From the NCBI GenBank assembly GCA_964483465.1, contig CAZABG010000001.1:35286-99285 (forward strand): a stretch of 64,000 nt of DNA, given 5' to 3'. The notes under the pieces are model-generated. The model made no database searches. It was not told where the DNA came from and worked only from the letters and a program-made list of their open reading frames with translations. The stretch comes from CAZABG01 sp964483465. Lineage in GTDB: Bacteria; Chlamydiota; Chlamydiia; Chlamydiales; Parachlamydiaceae. Of the stretch, positions 33,632 to 41,288 are shown one piece after another (within the stretch, counting starts at the first letter, position 1; every line of letters begins with the position of its first letter). Both the position numbers and the translations under genes were made by a program.

Positions 33632-34222
33632 ATGAATCAATTTTTATATTTTTTATTGTCTATATTCTCACTTAATGCTAATCAAATTTATATGAATTTT
33701 TACGTTATCACGGGCGGTCCAGGATCGGGAAAAAGTACTTTGATAGAGGCACTAAGAGAGCGCGGATATGTCTGTATTGAAGAGGCCGGCCGTCAAATCA
33801 TCCAAGAGCAGCTTAGAATTGGCGGCGACGCGCTTCCCTGGGCAGATATTGTACGATTTAAAGAACTAATGCTTGAACATGCTCTTAAAACTTATGAAGA
33901 GGCTAAAGGAATTAAAGGACCTGCCTTCTTTGATCGCGGCGTTGTCGATTTGATCGGGTATGACACACTGACAAACGCAAAAAGCACCGACAAGTTGCTG
34001 CAGGCTGTAAAAAAACTACGCTATAATTCTAAAGTCTTTATAGCGCCCCCATGGGAAGCGATCTACTGCAATGACGCTGAAAGAAAGCAAACATTTGAAG
34101 AGGCTATTGCCACCTATAACTGTATAAAAAAAGCCTATCTTGATGAAGGCTATGATATCATTGAACTCCCCTTAAAGAGCGTAGAGGAAAGAATTGAGTT
34201 TATTATCAATACGATAGATTGA
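33632..34222 (+). CDS. AAA_28-like P-loop NTPase/kinase with probable signal peptide
   Basis: This 196-residue protein has Walker A in YVITGGPGSGKSTLIEALRE, then GYVCIEEAGRQIIQEQL and AFFDRGVVDLIGYDTLT (Walker B-like), followed by APPWEAIYCNDAERKQTFEE (lid). This matches the AAA_28/NadR-like P-loop family, which phosphorylates small molecules. The first 18 residues (MNQFLYFLLSIFSLNANQ) look exactly like the signal peptide of the gene at 9875. A second Met at residue 21 (base 33692) would give a normal cytosolic enzyme, so the start decides the location. Confidence 0.8.
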   Translation: MNQFLYFLLSIFSLNANQIYMNFYVITGGPGSGKSTLIEALRERGYVCIEEAGRQIIQEQLRIGGDALPWADIVRFKELMLEHALKTYEEAKGIKGPAFFDRGVVDLIGYDTLTNAKSTDKLLQAVKKLRYNSKVFIAPPWEAIYCNDAERKQTFEEAIATYNCIKKAYLDEGYDIIELPLKSVEERIEFIINTID

Positions 34223-34235
34223 TACCATATTTACC

Positions 34236-35021
34236 ATGTCTCAAGTAACTTTATACTTTAATCAAATCGAGGGAAAAGTCTGGCATCATCTGGAAACTTT
34301 TTCTCAAAACCATCCTAAAACCGCAAAAGGATTACTTCCTTTGCCAGTCGCGATCGGACACATCGCTAAATCCAGCTTGATTAATCCTTTAAAGGCAGGT
34401 GAACATCTTATTGGGATAGGTAAGGAGGGGTATAGGTTATGTAGGGAATCTGATCCGAAGATTGCTTTCTGGATAAATAACAGCATGCAAAGTCATATTT
34501 TATCGTTTGCAATCAGCTTATTTAGCTCGTTGATATATCCTCCTTTTGCGTTTATTCAAGCTATTTATCTTTCTATTACAATTTTTATAAACCCCATTAA
34601 GTCGACAAAAATACTCGCTGCAAAACAAGACTTAATCGCATTTCTAGATGAAGAGAGACTCAGGCCCTCTAAATCATATACAAATGGAAAACTTGAAACT
34701 TTTGCCTGCAACTATAAATATGCAAAACACGCTTATAAGCATTTCAGAAAAAGAGTTTTAGATTCAAAAGACAAGGATGTTCCACAGCTTCATTTTTGCG
34801 ATACGCTAGAATCGCGCAATTTACTTGTTACCGAAATGAATCAAAAAACGCTTAACTTTGATAAATATTCAAAAATTCGAATCGAAAATTATCCACATGT
34901 TGATACCAAATTAAGAGAAGACTACTTGAAAAAATGGATCAAGTTCCAAAGAGACCTATTGAACGCGAATCTGGATAACCTCCATTCCGTTTCATTTGAT
35001 CCTATTGAAGCTTCAAAATAA
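34236..35021 (+). CDS. Hypothetical membrane-associated protein
   Basis: This 261-residue protein has no recognised family. A membrane region lies at about residues 88-120 (HILSFAISLFSSLIYPPFAF, IQAIYLSITIFI). A glycine-rich stretch (AGEHLIGIGKEGYRL) precedes it, and a charged helical C-terminus follows. The start is 14 bases after the NTPase stop, suggesting co-transcription. Its layout recalls other unknown proteins in this window that combine one hydrophobic hairpin with a soluble tail. Confidence 0.6.
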   Translation: MSQVTLYFNQIEGKVWHHLETFSQNHPKTAKGLLPLPVAIGHIAKSSLINPLKAGEHLIGIGKEGYRLCRESDPKIAFWINNSMQSHILSFAISLFSSLIYPPFAFIQAIYLSITIFINPIKSTKILAAKQDLIAFLDEERLRPSKSYTNGKLETFACNYKYAKHAYKHFRKRVLDSKDKDVPQLHFCDTLESRNLLVTEMNQKTLNFDKYSKIRIENYPHVDTKLREDYLKKWIKFQRDLLNANLDNLHSVSFDPIEASK

Positions 35022-35066
35022 TTTTTTAAACTCTTATGAAAGAGAGATCCAACAAAGGATCTAATC

Positions 35067-35888
35067 ATGAGAGTGCTCTTTCTTACAATCTTTTCGCTTC
35101 TATTTATATCTGCAAACGCGACTGAAAAAACTAATCTCAATTTTCACAATAATCAAGGAAACGTAAACATTTACGATCTGCTTTTAACCGTTGGGATGGA
35201 CGAGGTTCTCGACCAATCCGCAGTGGAGTTTGGAGCGGCTGGATTTAATACTTATTTAGGATGGGATCAAGGAACCGTTGATACCTTCAGATTATCGGCA
35301 ATTGAATGGTTTAAAACACGTTTCGGCATTGATTTCACAAATGGCTATTACGATATCCCATCAGGTACGGTATCTATACCCGGCGCAACATTGGTTCCCC
35401 TTTCCTTTTCTGGAAAATACCGTGTTCTTTCTTCAAATAATCCGTTAATCCGAGATTTTAATCCTAACAATCCGGCGCAAGTTAGACTTGCTGAATATGT
35501 AGCGGTATTTTCAACGCCACCAACTTACAGCGGAAGCTACGTTGCTGAAGGCTCTCATCCGAACGGGGAAATTACCGATACGCTCGCCTTTGGATGCTAT
35601 CGTGTTTCAAACAAGTTCGGTCCTATCGTTACGACTCACTATGATTTCTTTATGAGATCGTATTATCCTAACAAAACCGATCCAGCTTCTGTATATCCCG
35701 CACGAAGCACTGAACGTTTCCAAATGTATTCAGAACTCTTTGGACCTGGTTTTGGAACTTTGACAGTAGCCGTTCCTACGTCACCTAATGCGCAAGGGAA
35801 ATTCCCCACCTTTACTAGAGCTTCGTGGAGTTTTCCTGTATACGTTGTAGAAGACTGGAACCAATTCAACTCATCTCCTATCCATTAA
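35067..35888 (+). CDS. Hypothetical exported protein
   Basis: This 273-residue protein has a clear signal peptide (MRVLFLTIFSLLFISANA). The mature part is rich in Gly, Asn, Ser and aromatic residues (FGAAGFNTYLGWDQGTVDTF; YRVLSSNNPLIRDFNPNNPA), suggesting a beta-rich fold. No catalytic motif is recognised. A strong hairpin terminator follows. It may be a secreted or periplasmic factor. Confidence 0.7.
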   Translation: MRVLFLTIFSLLFISANATEKTNLNFHNNQGNVNIYDLLLTVGMDEVLDQSAVEFGAAGFNTYLGWDQGTVDTFRLSAIEWFKTRFGIDFTNGYYDIPSGTVSIPGATLVPLSFSGKYRVLSSNNPLIRDFNPNNPAQVRLAEYVAVFSTPPTYSGSYVAEGSHPNGEITDTLAFGCYRVSNKFGPIVTTHYDFFMRSYYPNKTDPASVYPARSTERFQMYSELFGPGFGTLTVAVPTSPNAQGKFPTFTRASWSFPVYVVEDWNQFNSSPIH

Positions 35889-35897
35889 TTCAACTTT

Positions 35898-35928
35898 ATT
35901 CCTCCTTAGAGAGTTTCTAAGGAGGAAT
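35898..35928 (+). terminator. Strong hairpin terminator
   Basis: A perfect 13-bp stem: ATTCCTCCTTAGA (35898-35910) pairs with 35916-35928 around loop GAGTT. Confidence 0.8.
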
Positions 35929-36158
35929 ACTATTACAAGATAAGGTTATGTATTATCTTAGTATTTTTTACAGAATCTCCCCAAGCTATAGCTTTCGACG
36001 ATCCTGTAAAAAAACTTTGAGGATAAATTATTCAAATAACCCAAAAAAATTTATTTTTAAGATAATGCTCTAAAAAATCATTAATATAAGAAAGAATGAC
36101 GCTTTGTTGAATAGCGCGGGCAAGTGTTGGAGTGAATAATTTTCTTTAGTAGTATTTG

Positions 36159-37022
36159 TTATCGTACTTGAGGGTTTTCAAAAACAATATTTTTAGCTAA
36201 TCCCTTAAAAAAATCTTTATTCCATAGGTTAAGCACCGCTTTATCTTTAATAAAAGGTGCGACATCACTTTTAGCTTTTTCGAAATCAAGTTTTTCAATC
36301 CTATCGATTAAGAGTTGATTAAAATTATTAGCATTCAAATCTTGAGGAAATGGATAATCTCCTCCTTGTTTAATTCTTGATTCCAAGTGAGCAAGATTAA
36401 GAGGTATTTTTTCCTTTACATACCATATAAAATCATACCAATCCCTTCCTTTAACTCTGTCATTCCATTTGCGATATAAAAGAGCATGCATTTTACCTGC
36501 AAAGAGATCTCCTTTTTCTACAATTCTTACTGAACATGTTGTTGGATTAAATAAACTAACGATGGAAGTATTAAAATCAGGAGGAGGATTTGTATCTAAT
36601 TCGATTTTAATTTTTAACTCTTTTAAGTTGGATGCTTTCATACCCACCTGAAGCAATAATTCTATAGTATCGCTCTTCAAAAAAGCTGATTGAACTTGAG
36701 ATTCCTTATTTTTTTGTTTAGTTTTTATTGTAATAATAAAACCATAACTTTCTAATTCATGCTTTATTGCATCAAGATAAGGTTTTAAATTTACATTAGA
36801 ATTTGGACTTAAAAGGGTAAAATCAAGATCCTCGCTAAAACGATCCAAACCATAAAAAATTCTTAAAGCCGTACCCCCGTAAAAGGCTGCAATTTCATAA
36901 AATTTTGCCCTCCACAATCCAACCAAGGCAATTTCTTGTATAATTTCCTTATATGCATTGATGTAATCGATGGATGTAACCGCTTGATATTTTGACAACA
37001 TCTTTTCAACTGCTTCATGCAT
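36159..37022 (-). CDS. abiEii: AbiEii/AbiGii-type nucleotidyltransferase toxin
   Basis: This 287-residue toxin of the AbiE family (type IV toxin-antitoxin, phage defence) has the nucleotidyltransferase signature AFYGGTALRIFYGLDRFSED directly followed by LDF. Further helices include GDLFAGKMHALLYRKWNDRV and KGRDWYDFIWYV, which are typical of the DUF1814 fold. Related toxins modify tRNA with nucleotides. The ATG at 37022 gives an eight-base overlap with the antitoxin gene; longer starts lie inside that gene. It is co-transcribed with and regulated by AbiEi. Confidence 0.93.
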   Translation of the reverse strand: MHEAVEKMLSKYQAVTSIDYINAYKEIIQEIALVGLWRAKFYEIAAFYGGTALRIFYGLDRFSEDLDFTLLSPNSNVNLKPYLDAIKHELESYGFIITIKTKQKNKESQVQSAFLKSDTIELLLQVGMKASNLKELKIKIELDTNPPPDFNTSIVSLFNPTTCSVRIVEKGDLFAGKMHALLYRKWNDRVKGRDWYDFIWYVKEKIPLNLAHLESRIKQGGDYPFPQDLNANNFNQLLIDRIEKLDFEKAKSDVAPFIKDKAVLNLWNKDFFKGLAKNIVFENPQVR

Positions 37023-37632
37023 GAAGAGCCTCGTAGAGTAATTGAACATTATGATTTGCGTAAGCTTCGGCAATTTCCTTCATATTTTTTAAATTAAAAT
37101 CACTTATCTCCAAATCTATCCGCAAATTCTCCGTTAAATGTTCATTCATTTCATTGACAGAATCAATTTTTGGTGAAAAAAATAGGGTGTCAGCAAGTGC
37201 TTTTTCTTTAGTGGCGATTAAGAATTTTCTTTTGGAGTCAGCCTCCATCAATGTCACTCCTGGAGCATATCTCTTTAAACTAAGATGTTTGTAAATAAAC
37301 ATACCTAATGTAGTTGTATATTCTTTGTTTTTTGCGGTTGTGACGCACGTTATGTCTCTTACCGCCTCAGGAATTATTCCATATGACGATAACGCAAATT
37401 CACACGAAATATAAGAAGGACCATAGATTAAATTTGCTAATATTTCAGGATAAACAGGACTTCTTCGGTAAAAATCGCCGAATATGTAAAGTCCCTTTTT
37501 AATTCGAATAATATCGCCGTGTTTTAAATGTCGAGTTACCTTATCACGAGGTTTTTTATACTCGCGGAATTTGTCCATTAAAAAAAGATAATCAAACTCT
37601 TCGTAAGGTGTAGAGCTTCTCAAGACATTCAT
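37015..37632 (-). CDS. abiEi: AbiEi-type antitoxin/transcriptional regulator
   Basis: This 205-residue protein has an N-terminal winged helix (MDKFREYKKPRDKVTRHLKH, GDIIRIKKGLYIF) and the AbiEi C-terminal domain (YGPSYISCEFALSSYGIIPE, KALADTLFF). In the studied AbiE system the antitoxin represses its own operon by binding paired inverted repeats. Two such repeats lie just upstream here, one covering the promoter -35. Confidence 0.9.
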   Translation of the reverse strand: MNVLRSSTPYEEFDYLFLMDKFREYKKPRDKVTRHLKHGDIIRIKKGLYIFGDFYRRSPVYPEILANLIYGPSYISCEFALSSYGIIPEAVRDITCVTTAKNKEYTTTLGMFIYKHLSLKRYAPGVTLMEADSKRKFLIATKEKALADTLFFSPKIDSVNEMNEHLTENLRIDLEISDFNLKNMKEIAEAYANHNVQLLYEALHA

Positions 37633-37639
37633 GATCTTA

Positions 37640-37683
37640 ATTTTAGCATTTTTTCACTCTTATGTCCACTTTAAATGGACATA
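37640..37683 (-). promoter_or_regulatory. abiE promoter with operator 1
   Basis: On the minus strand TGGACA (37668-37663) and TAAAAT (37645-37640) are spaced by exactly 17 bases. The -35 is part of a palindrome TATGTCCA-N7-TGGACATA (37661-37683). Binding of AbiEi here would block the promoter. Confidence 0.7.
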
Positions 37684-37749
37684 CTGGATGGTTTATAAAT
37701 TTAAAAAATTCATATATTACTCACTATTAATGATTTGCATTTAATTTGC

Positions 37750-37770
37750 ATGTCCATTAATAATGGACAT
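37750..37770. promoter_or_regulatory. abiE operator 2
   Basis: ATGTCCATT-AAT-AATGGACAT is a second copy of the palindrome, 88 bases from the first. Both are followed by ACTGGATG. A TATAAT at 37780-37785 may belong to a promoter for the divergent GrpB gene. Confidence 0.65.
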
Positions 37771-37842
37771 ACTGGATGCTATAATCCCCTTAGACTACGC
37801 AAGCTTTTGCTCAGCAAGTTCTGCAAAAAAATATTTGAGATT

Positions 37843-38625
37843 ATGATGAATACAAAAGTAACTCTATCGCCCTATAAAAAAGAATGGCAGACACGGTATC
37901 AAAAAGAAGCAGAAGTAATTACAAATGCCTTGCCGGGTCTGCTTTCGATACATCATGTAGGATCTACATCTGTTCCTGGATTATCGGCAAAACCGATTAT
38001 TGATATAATCGCGGTTGTCAAAGACCGAATGTCAACAGTTCAGTCGCTTGAAAAGTTAGGGTACGTCTTTAAAGGCGAATACAACATCCCCTTTAGATCC
38101 TATTTTAATAAACCCGACTTTAATCTTCATATGTACGAAGAAGGCCATCCTGAGATTGAACTCAATCTTACTTTTCGTGATTTTTTAAGAAGTCATCCAA
38201 ATGAATGTTTAGAATACGAAAAGTTAAAAATAATGTTGGCAAATGATGCTGATGCTGGAATTAAAAGAGGAATGTTCAAAGGCTATACGCTCGGCAAAGA
38301 CACATTTATTAAGGACTGTTTACTCAAAGCAGGCTACAAAGGCGTTCGATTTTTAAAGGCAACACACTTTAACGAGCTTGCTTTCGCTAAAAAATACTGT
38401 GATGAATCTTTTTTAAAAGATCCGAAGCACTCTCATTTAGTTTTATATGAAGGAATTGAATTAATCGGTTATGGTCATGTCGATCCCGGTAGAAAGACAA
38501 TTTATATTAAAGTAAAAGAAGAGTTAGAAAAACATTTTAGGGAATTGTTACTGAAATGGGTAAATAAGGAAGATTATGACAGCAACCGTTCATGCCACGA
38601 TTGGAGCTATAGCCAACTGGAATAA
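37843..38625 (+). CDS. GrpB (UPF0157) domain protein with degenerate GNAT tail
   Basis: This 260-residue GrpB protein contains LSPYKKEWQTRYQKEAEVIT, IHHVGSTSVPGLSAKPIIDI and LHMYEEGHPEIELNLTFRDF. The C-terminal 70 residues (HSHLVLYEGIELIGYGHVDP) align with the GNAT half of the paralogue at 13867 but lack the acetyl-CoA loop R-x-Q-G-L-G. That half is therefore probably inactive. ATG 37843 or 37846 fits the domain start; upstream codons cover the AbiE operator. It overlaps the next gene by 50 bases. Confidence 0.85.
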   Translation: MMNTKVTLSPYKKEWQTRYQKEAEVITNALPGLLSIHHVGSTSVPGLSAKPIIDIIAVVKDRMSTVQSLEKLGYVFKGEYNIPFRSYFNKPDFNLHMYEEGHPEIELNLTFRDFLRSHPNECLEYEKLKIMLANDADAGIKRGMFKGYTLGKDTFIKDCLLKAGYKGVRFLKATHFNELAFAKKYCDESFLKDPKHSHLVLYEGIELIGYGHVDPGRKTIYIKVKEELEKHFRELLLKWVNKEDYDSNRSCHDWSYSQLE

Positions 38626-39928
38626 ATCGCCTGAAGCCAAAGTAAATGATCTTTTTGAAGCGAATCGAGGAAACTATTGCAAGATAGAAAGTTGGATTAG
38701 AGATATGCCGAAAGGAGGCAATCTTCATATCCATTTACTTGGCGCCTTAAATAAAAATGATTTAATCCAATGGGCAAAGGAAGCAAACCTCTATTTCAAT
38801 CCTGCAACCATGAATTTTTCAAGAGGACCGGGTGAAAACCTGGTGCATGCCAATACGCTTGAAACAAACAAGGAATACTATCAGAAATTCTGCAACATGG
38901 TGAGCATGAACGGGGCGGTAGCTTATAGGCAGACGCCATGCAACCATTTTATGTATACTTGCTTTGGCCCTATCTATTCGATCGCGCAAAATATTAATGC
39001 GGCAAAACTTCTGGATAAAGTAAGAAAACAAGAAGCGCTTGCAAAAGCCTCTTATGTTGAAATGTACGTAGGCCTTGCCCAGCTAAGGGATCTCGCCGAT
39101 CAAATGGATAAGCTTGATTTGGATTCTATGCCAAAAACAAGGTTCATTTGCGAAGCATCCAGAATCGAGCCCGGCTTTGAAAACACAGTGACTGCTTTTG
39201 CAGGGCTGCAAAAGAGATTTCCGAGATATATCAAAAGTTTGACAATCGTGGGTCCTGAGTACGATCCAAACGCAGCAATAAATTTTAAAAACCAAATTCG
39301 AATCCTTTCCAACATTTGGGCTGATAAGACAAATGCCTGCCCGCTCGCGATTCATGGAGGCGAACTTACCCTTGATGTCACAAGCCCTGAAACATTGAGT
39401 ACCCGTATTTCCGAGACATTAAAAATCCCGAACCTAAAGAGGCTGGGACATGGAACATGTATTATTAAAGACGCAGATAGGGACACAGCCGTGGAAACCT
39501 TGAAAGCGAATGATATAGCTGTCGAGATATGCCTCGAAAGCAACAAGCAAATCCTTAATGTGAAAGGAGAGAAACATCCCTTAAGATTCTTTCTTGAAAA
39601 AAAGGTAAAAGTGGTTTTTGGTTCGGACGATCCAGCTGTTTTAGGCACGGATTTGAGCGATCAGTTTATCACAGCGTTTTTTGATCATAATCTAAGCTAT
39701 CTTGAATTGAAGAAAATCGCTTTCAATAGCATTACTTTCTCCTTTTTACCCGGAAATAGCATATTCAAAGACAACGGAGAGATTAAGCCCGAATTCATTC
39801 CTGCTATGCAAACAGGCTGGTCTCCTCATGGCGCCGTGAAAGCTACTATGGAAGCAAGTGAAAAAGCCAAAATGGAACTTGATCTTTTGCAGCAGTTCGC
39901 TGTGTTTGAACAGCGTTTAGTCGGTTAA
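38576..39928 (+). CDS. Adenosine deaminase-like amidohydrolase
   Basis: This 450-residue enzyme has the adenosine/AMP deaminase fold and is expected to convert a purine nucleoside to its inosine form. Zinc and catalytic residues are intact: GNLHIHLLGAL (His51, His53), LAIHGGELT (His and Glu), KRLGHGTCI and VVFGSDDPAVLGTDLSDQF (Asp-Asp). The length and extra N-terminal helices fit the longer ADGF-like group. AAGGA lies seven bases before the ATG. A hairpin-bearing leader of the next gene follows. It could salvage host purines. Confidence 0.9.
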   Translation: MTATVHATIGAIANWNKSPEAKVNDLFEANRGNYCKIESWIRDMPKGGNLHIHLLGALNKNDLIQWAKEANLYFNPATMNFSRGPGENLVHANTLETNKEYYQKFCNMVSMNGAVAYRQTPCNHFMYTCFGPIYSIAQNINAAKLLDKVRKQEALAKASYVEMYVGLAQLRDLADQMDKLDLDSMPKTRFICEASRIEPGFENTVTAFAGLQKRFPRYIKSLTIVGPEYDPNAAINFKNQIRILSNIWADKTNACPLAIHGGELTLDVTSPETLSTRISETLKIPNLKRLGHGTCIIKDADRDTAVETLKANDIAVEICLESNKQILNVKGEKHPLRFFLEKKVKVVFGSDDPAVLGTDLSDQFITAFFDHNLSYLELKKIAFNSITFSFLPGNSIFKDNGEIKPEFIPAMQTGWSPHGAVKATMEASEKAKMELDLLQQFAVFEQRLVG

Positions 39929-39964
39929 TTTTCTATTAAGATGGGCTTCCTGAACCTCTAGAAA

Positions 39965-39998
39965 GGCATCCAAGCTTATAATAATAAGTAAGGATGCC
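39965..39998 (+). promoter_or_regulatory. Leader hairpin covering the ribosome site
   Basis: GGCATCC (39965-39971) pairs with GGATGCC (39992-39998). The only Shine-Dalgarno-like AGGA for the gene at 40002 lies at the base of this stem, so it may restrict translation or act as a terminator of the upstream gene. Confidence 0.4.
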
Positions 39999-40001
39999 GT
40001 T

Positions 40002-41255
40002 ATGAAAATCTTTGGAATTCAGGTAGGAACTCATTCGCATAGCGAAAAGACCGAATCAAAAAAAGATAAAGTATCTGAAGTTGCGCATTCCACATTAAAA
40101 GAATCATCCAAAACTTCTTATTCACCCCTATCGCTCGGCTCGAGATTTGCTTCTTGGATAAAAAATGAATTTTGGACCTTTATTGATTCCTTTTACAGTC
40201 CAAAGCAAATAATGCTTAAACCCCAAATAGACAATGTAATTTCTAAAGAGTTAGTTAACCCAATAAAAATGCCTATTCAAGATTTTGAGCTGGAAGAAGT
40301 CGCGGCTTATAAAATTTCTGATGATGTTTATAAAAAGATCAAAATTGCCGGATTGAAAGCGGATACCGATAATCCAAACAATGACGTCGTTTTTAGCGCT
40401 GAAGGCGAAAAAATCCCGATGAGCGCATTATTTAAAATAAATAAATGGGATCAGACAACACTCGCCACTAAAAGAGCCGGAAAAATCGCCTTACTTAAAG
40501 AGGTCGGAAATCGTGCAGTCAATTCTAGAGATGTCAATATTGGAGATTTCTTAATTCAAACAGATAAAAATAATCTCATCGTTGAAGTAGTAGAAATAAA
40601 AAATAATATGCTTACCGTTTTTGACGGAAGAAATAATGTTCTTGTACCTTTAAGCGAATTTCATCATTTTCGATCCGAAAAAGATGCTCTTCTTGATAAG
40701 ACTTTAGATGCCTCTGAGGTCAATTTTTTTAAGGAAGAGGTGAATATTGGCGAGCTTATAGCCCTTCGCTACAAACAAACAAGCATAGAGCCTGATAGAG
40801 AAGATCAAACAATACCTATTCAATATAGGGAGAAAGGAGAAAAATTTGCAGGCGCTCCCATTTATAAGCTCGTAAAAGTAGTTGAGATTTATCCTGATAT
40901 CATCGTTTTCAATGGCATCACTCATTTTGCAGTTGATCCAAGCGATATCTTTGGCATTAATATTGACATGCATAAAGTAGGGGATGCTATCTCAAAAAAT
41001 TATTTAGATGAAAAGGAACTAAATTTAGATGAAATACCCCTGAATGGAAAAATGGCAATAAAGGCTAATGGATCCTACAAAGTAGTCGAAATCAAAAACA
41101 AAACCTTCGATTATGTTCTTGTTGATGATGGGGCCTTTACGCGCTGGGTTCCTATCAGCACCTTAAAAAAATCAGATAATAATCTTCTAAAAAAATTAAT
41201 TAACAAAAATCATCCTATATTAAGAATAGGTAAATTTATTCTACTCCTCTTCTAA
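40002..41255 (+). CDS. Hypothetical protein with SH3-like repeat modules (1 of 3)
   Basis: This 417-residue protein is of unknown family. Residues 1-90 are a low-complexity, Ser/Lys-rich leader with a short aromatic helix (WIKNEFWTFIDSFYSPKQIM). The rest carries four or five modules of about 50 residues built on G-x-h-[ILV]-A or similar, for example VNIGDFLIQTDKNNLIVEVV, VNIGELIALRYKQ and IPLNGKMAIKANGSYKVVEI, each ending near a Val-Pro/hydrophobic turn. The pattern suggests small beta-barrels. Related modules occur in the two following genes. Confidence 0.65.
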   Translation: MKIFGIQVGTHSHSEKTESKKDKVSEVAHSTLKESSKTSYSPLSLGSRFASWIKNEFWTFIDSFYSPKQIMLKPQIDNVISKELVNPIKMPIQDFELEEVAAYKISDDVYKKIKIAGLKADTDNPNNDVVFSAEGEKIPMSALFKINKWDQTTLATKRAGKIALLKEVGNRAVNSRDVNIGDFLIQTDKNNLIVEVVEIKNNMLTVFDGRNNVLVPLSEFHHFRSEKDALLDKTLDASEVNFFKEEVNIGELIALRYKQTSIEPDREDQTIPIQYREKGEKFAGAPIYKLVKVVEIYPDIIVFNGITHFAVDPSDIFGINIDMHKVGDAISKNYLDEKELNLDEIPLNGKMAIKANGSYKVVEIKNKTFDYVLVDDGAFTRWVPISTLKKSDNNLLKKLINKNHPILRIGKFILLLF

Positions 41256-41288
41256 AAACATGTTATAATATTTGTTTTAGGAGAAAAA

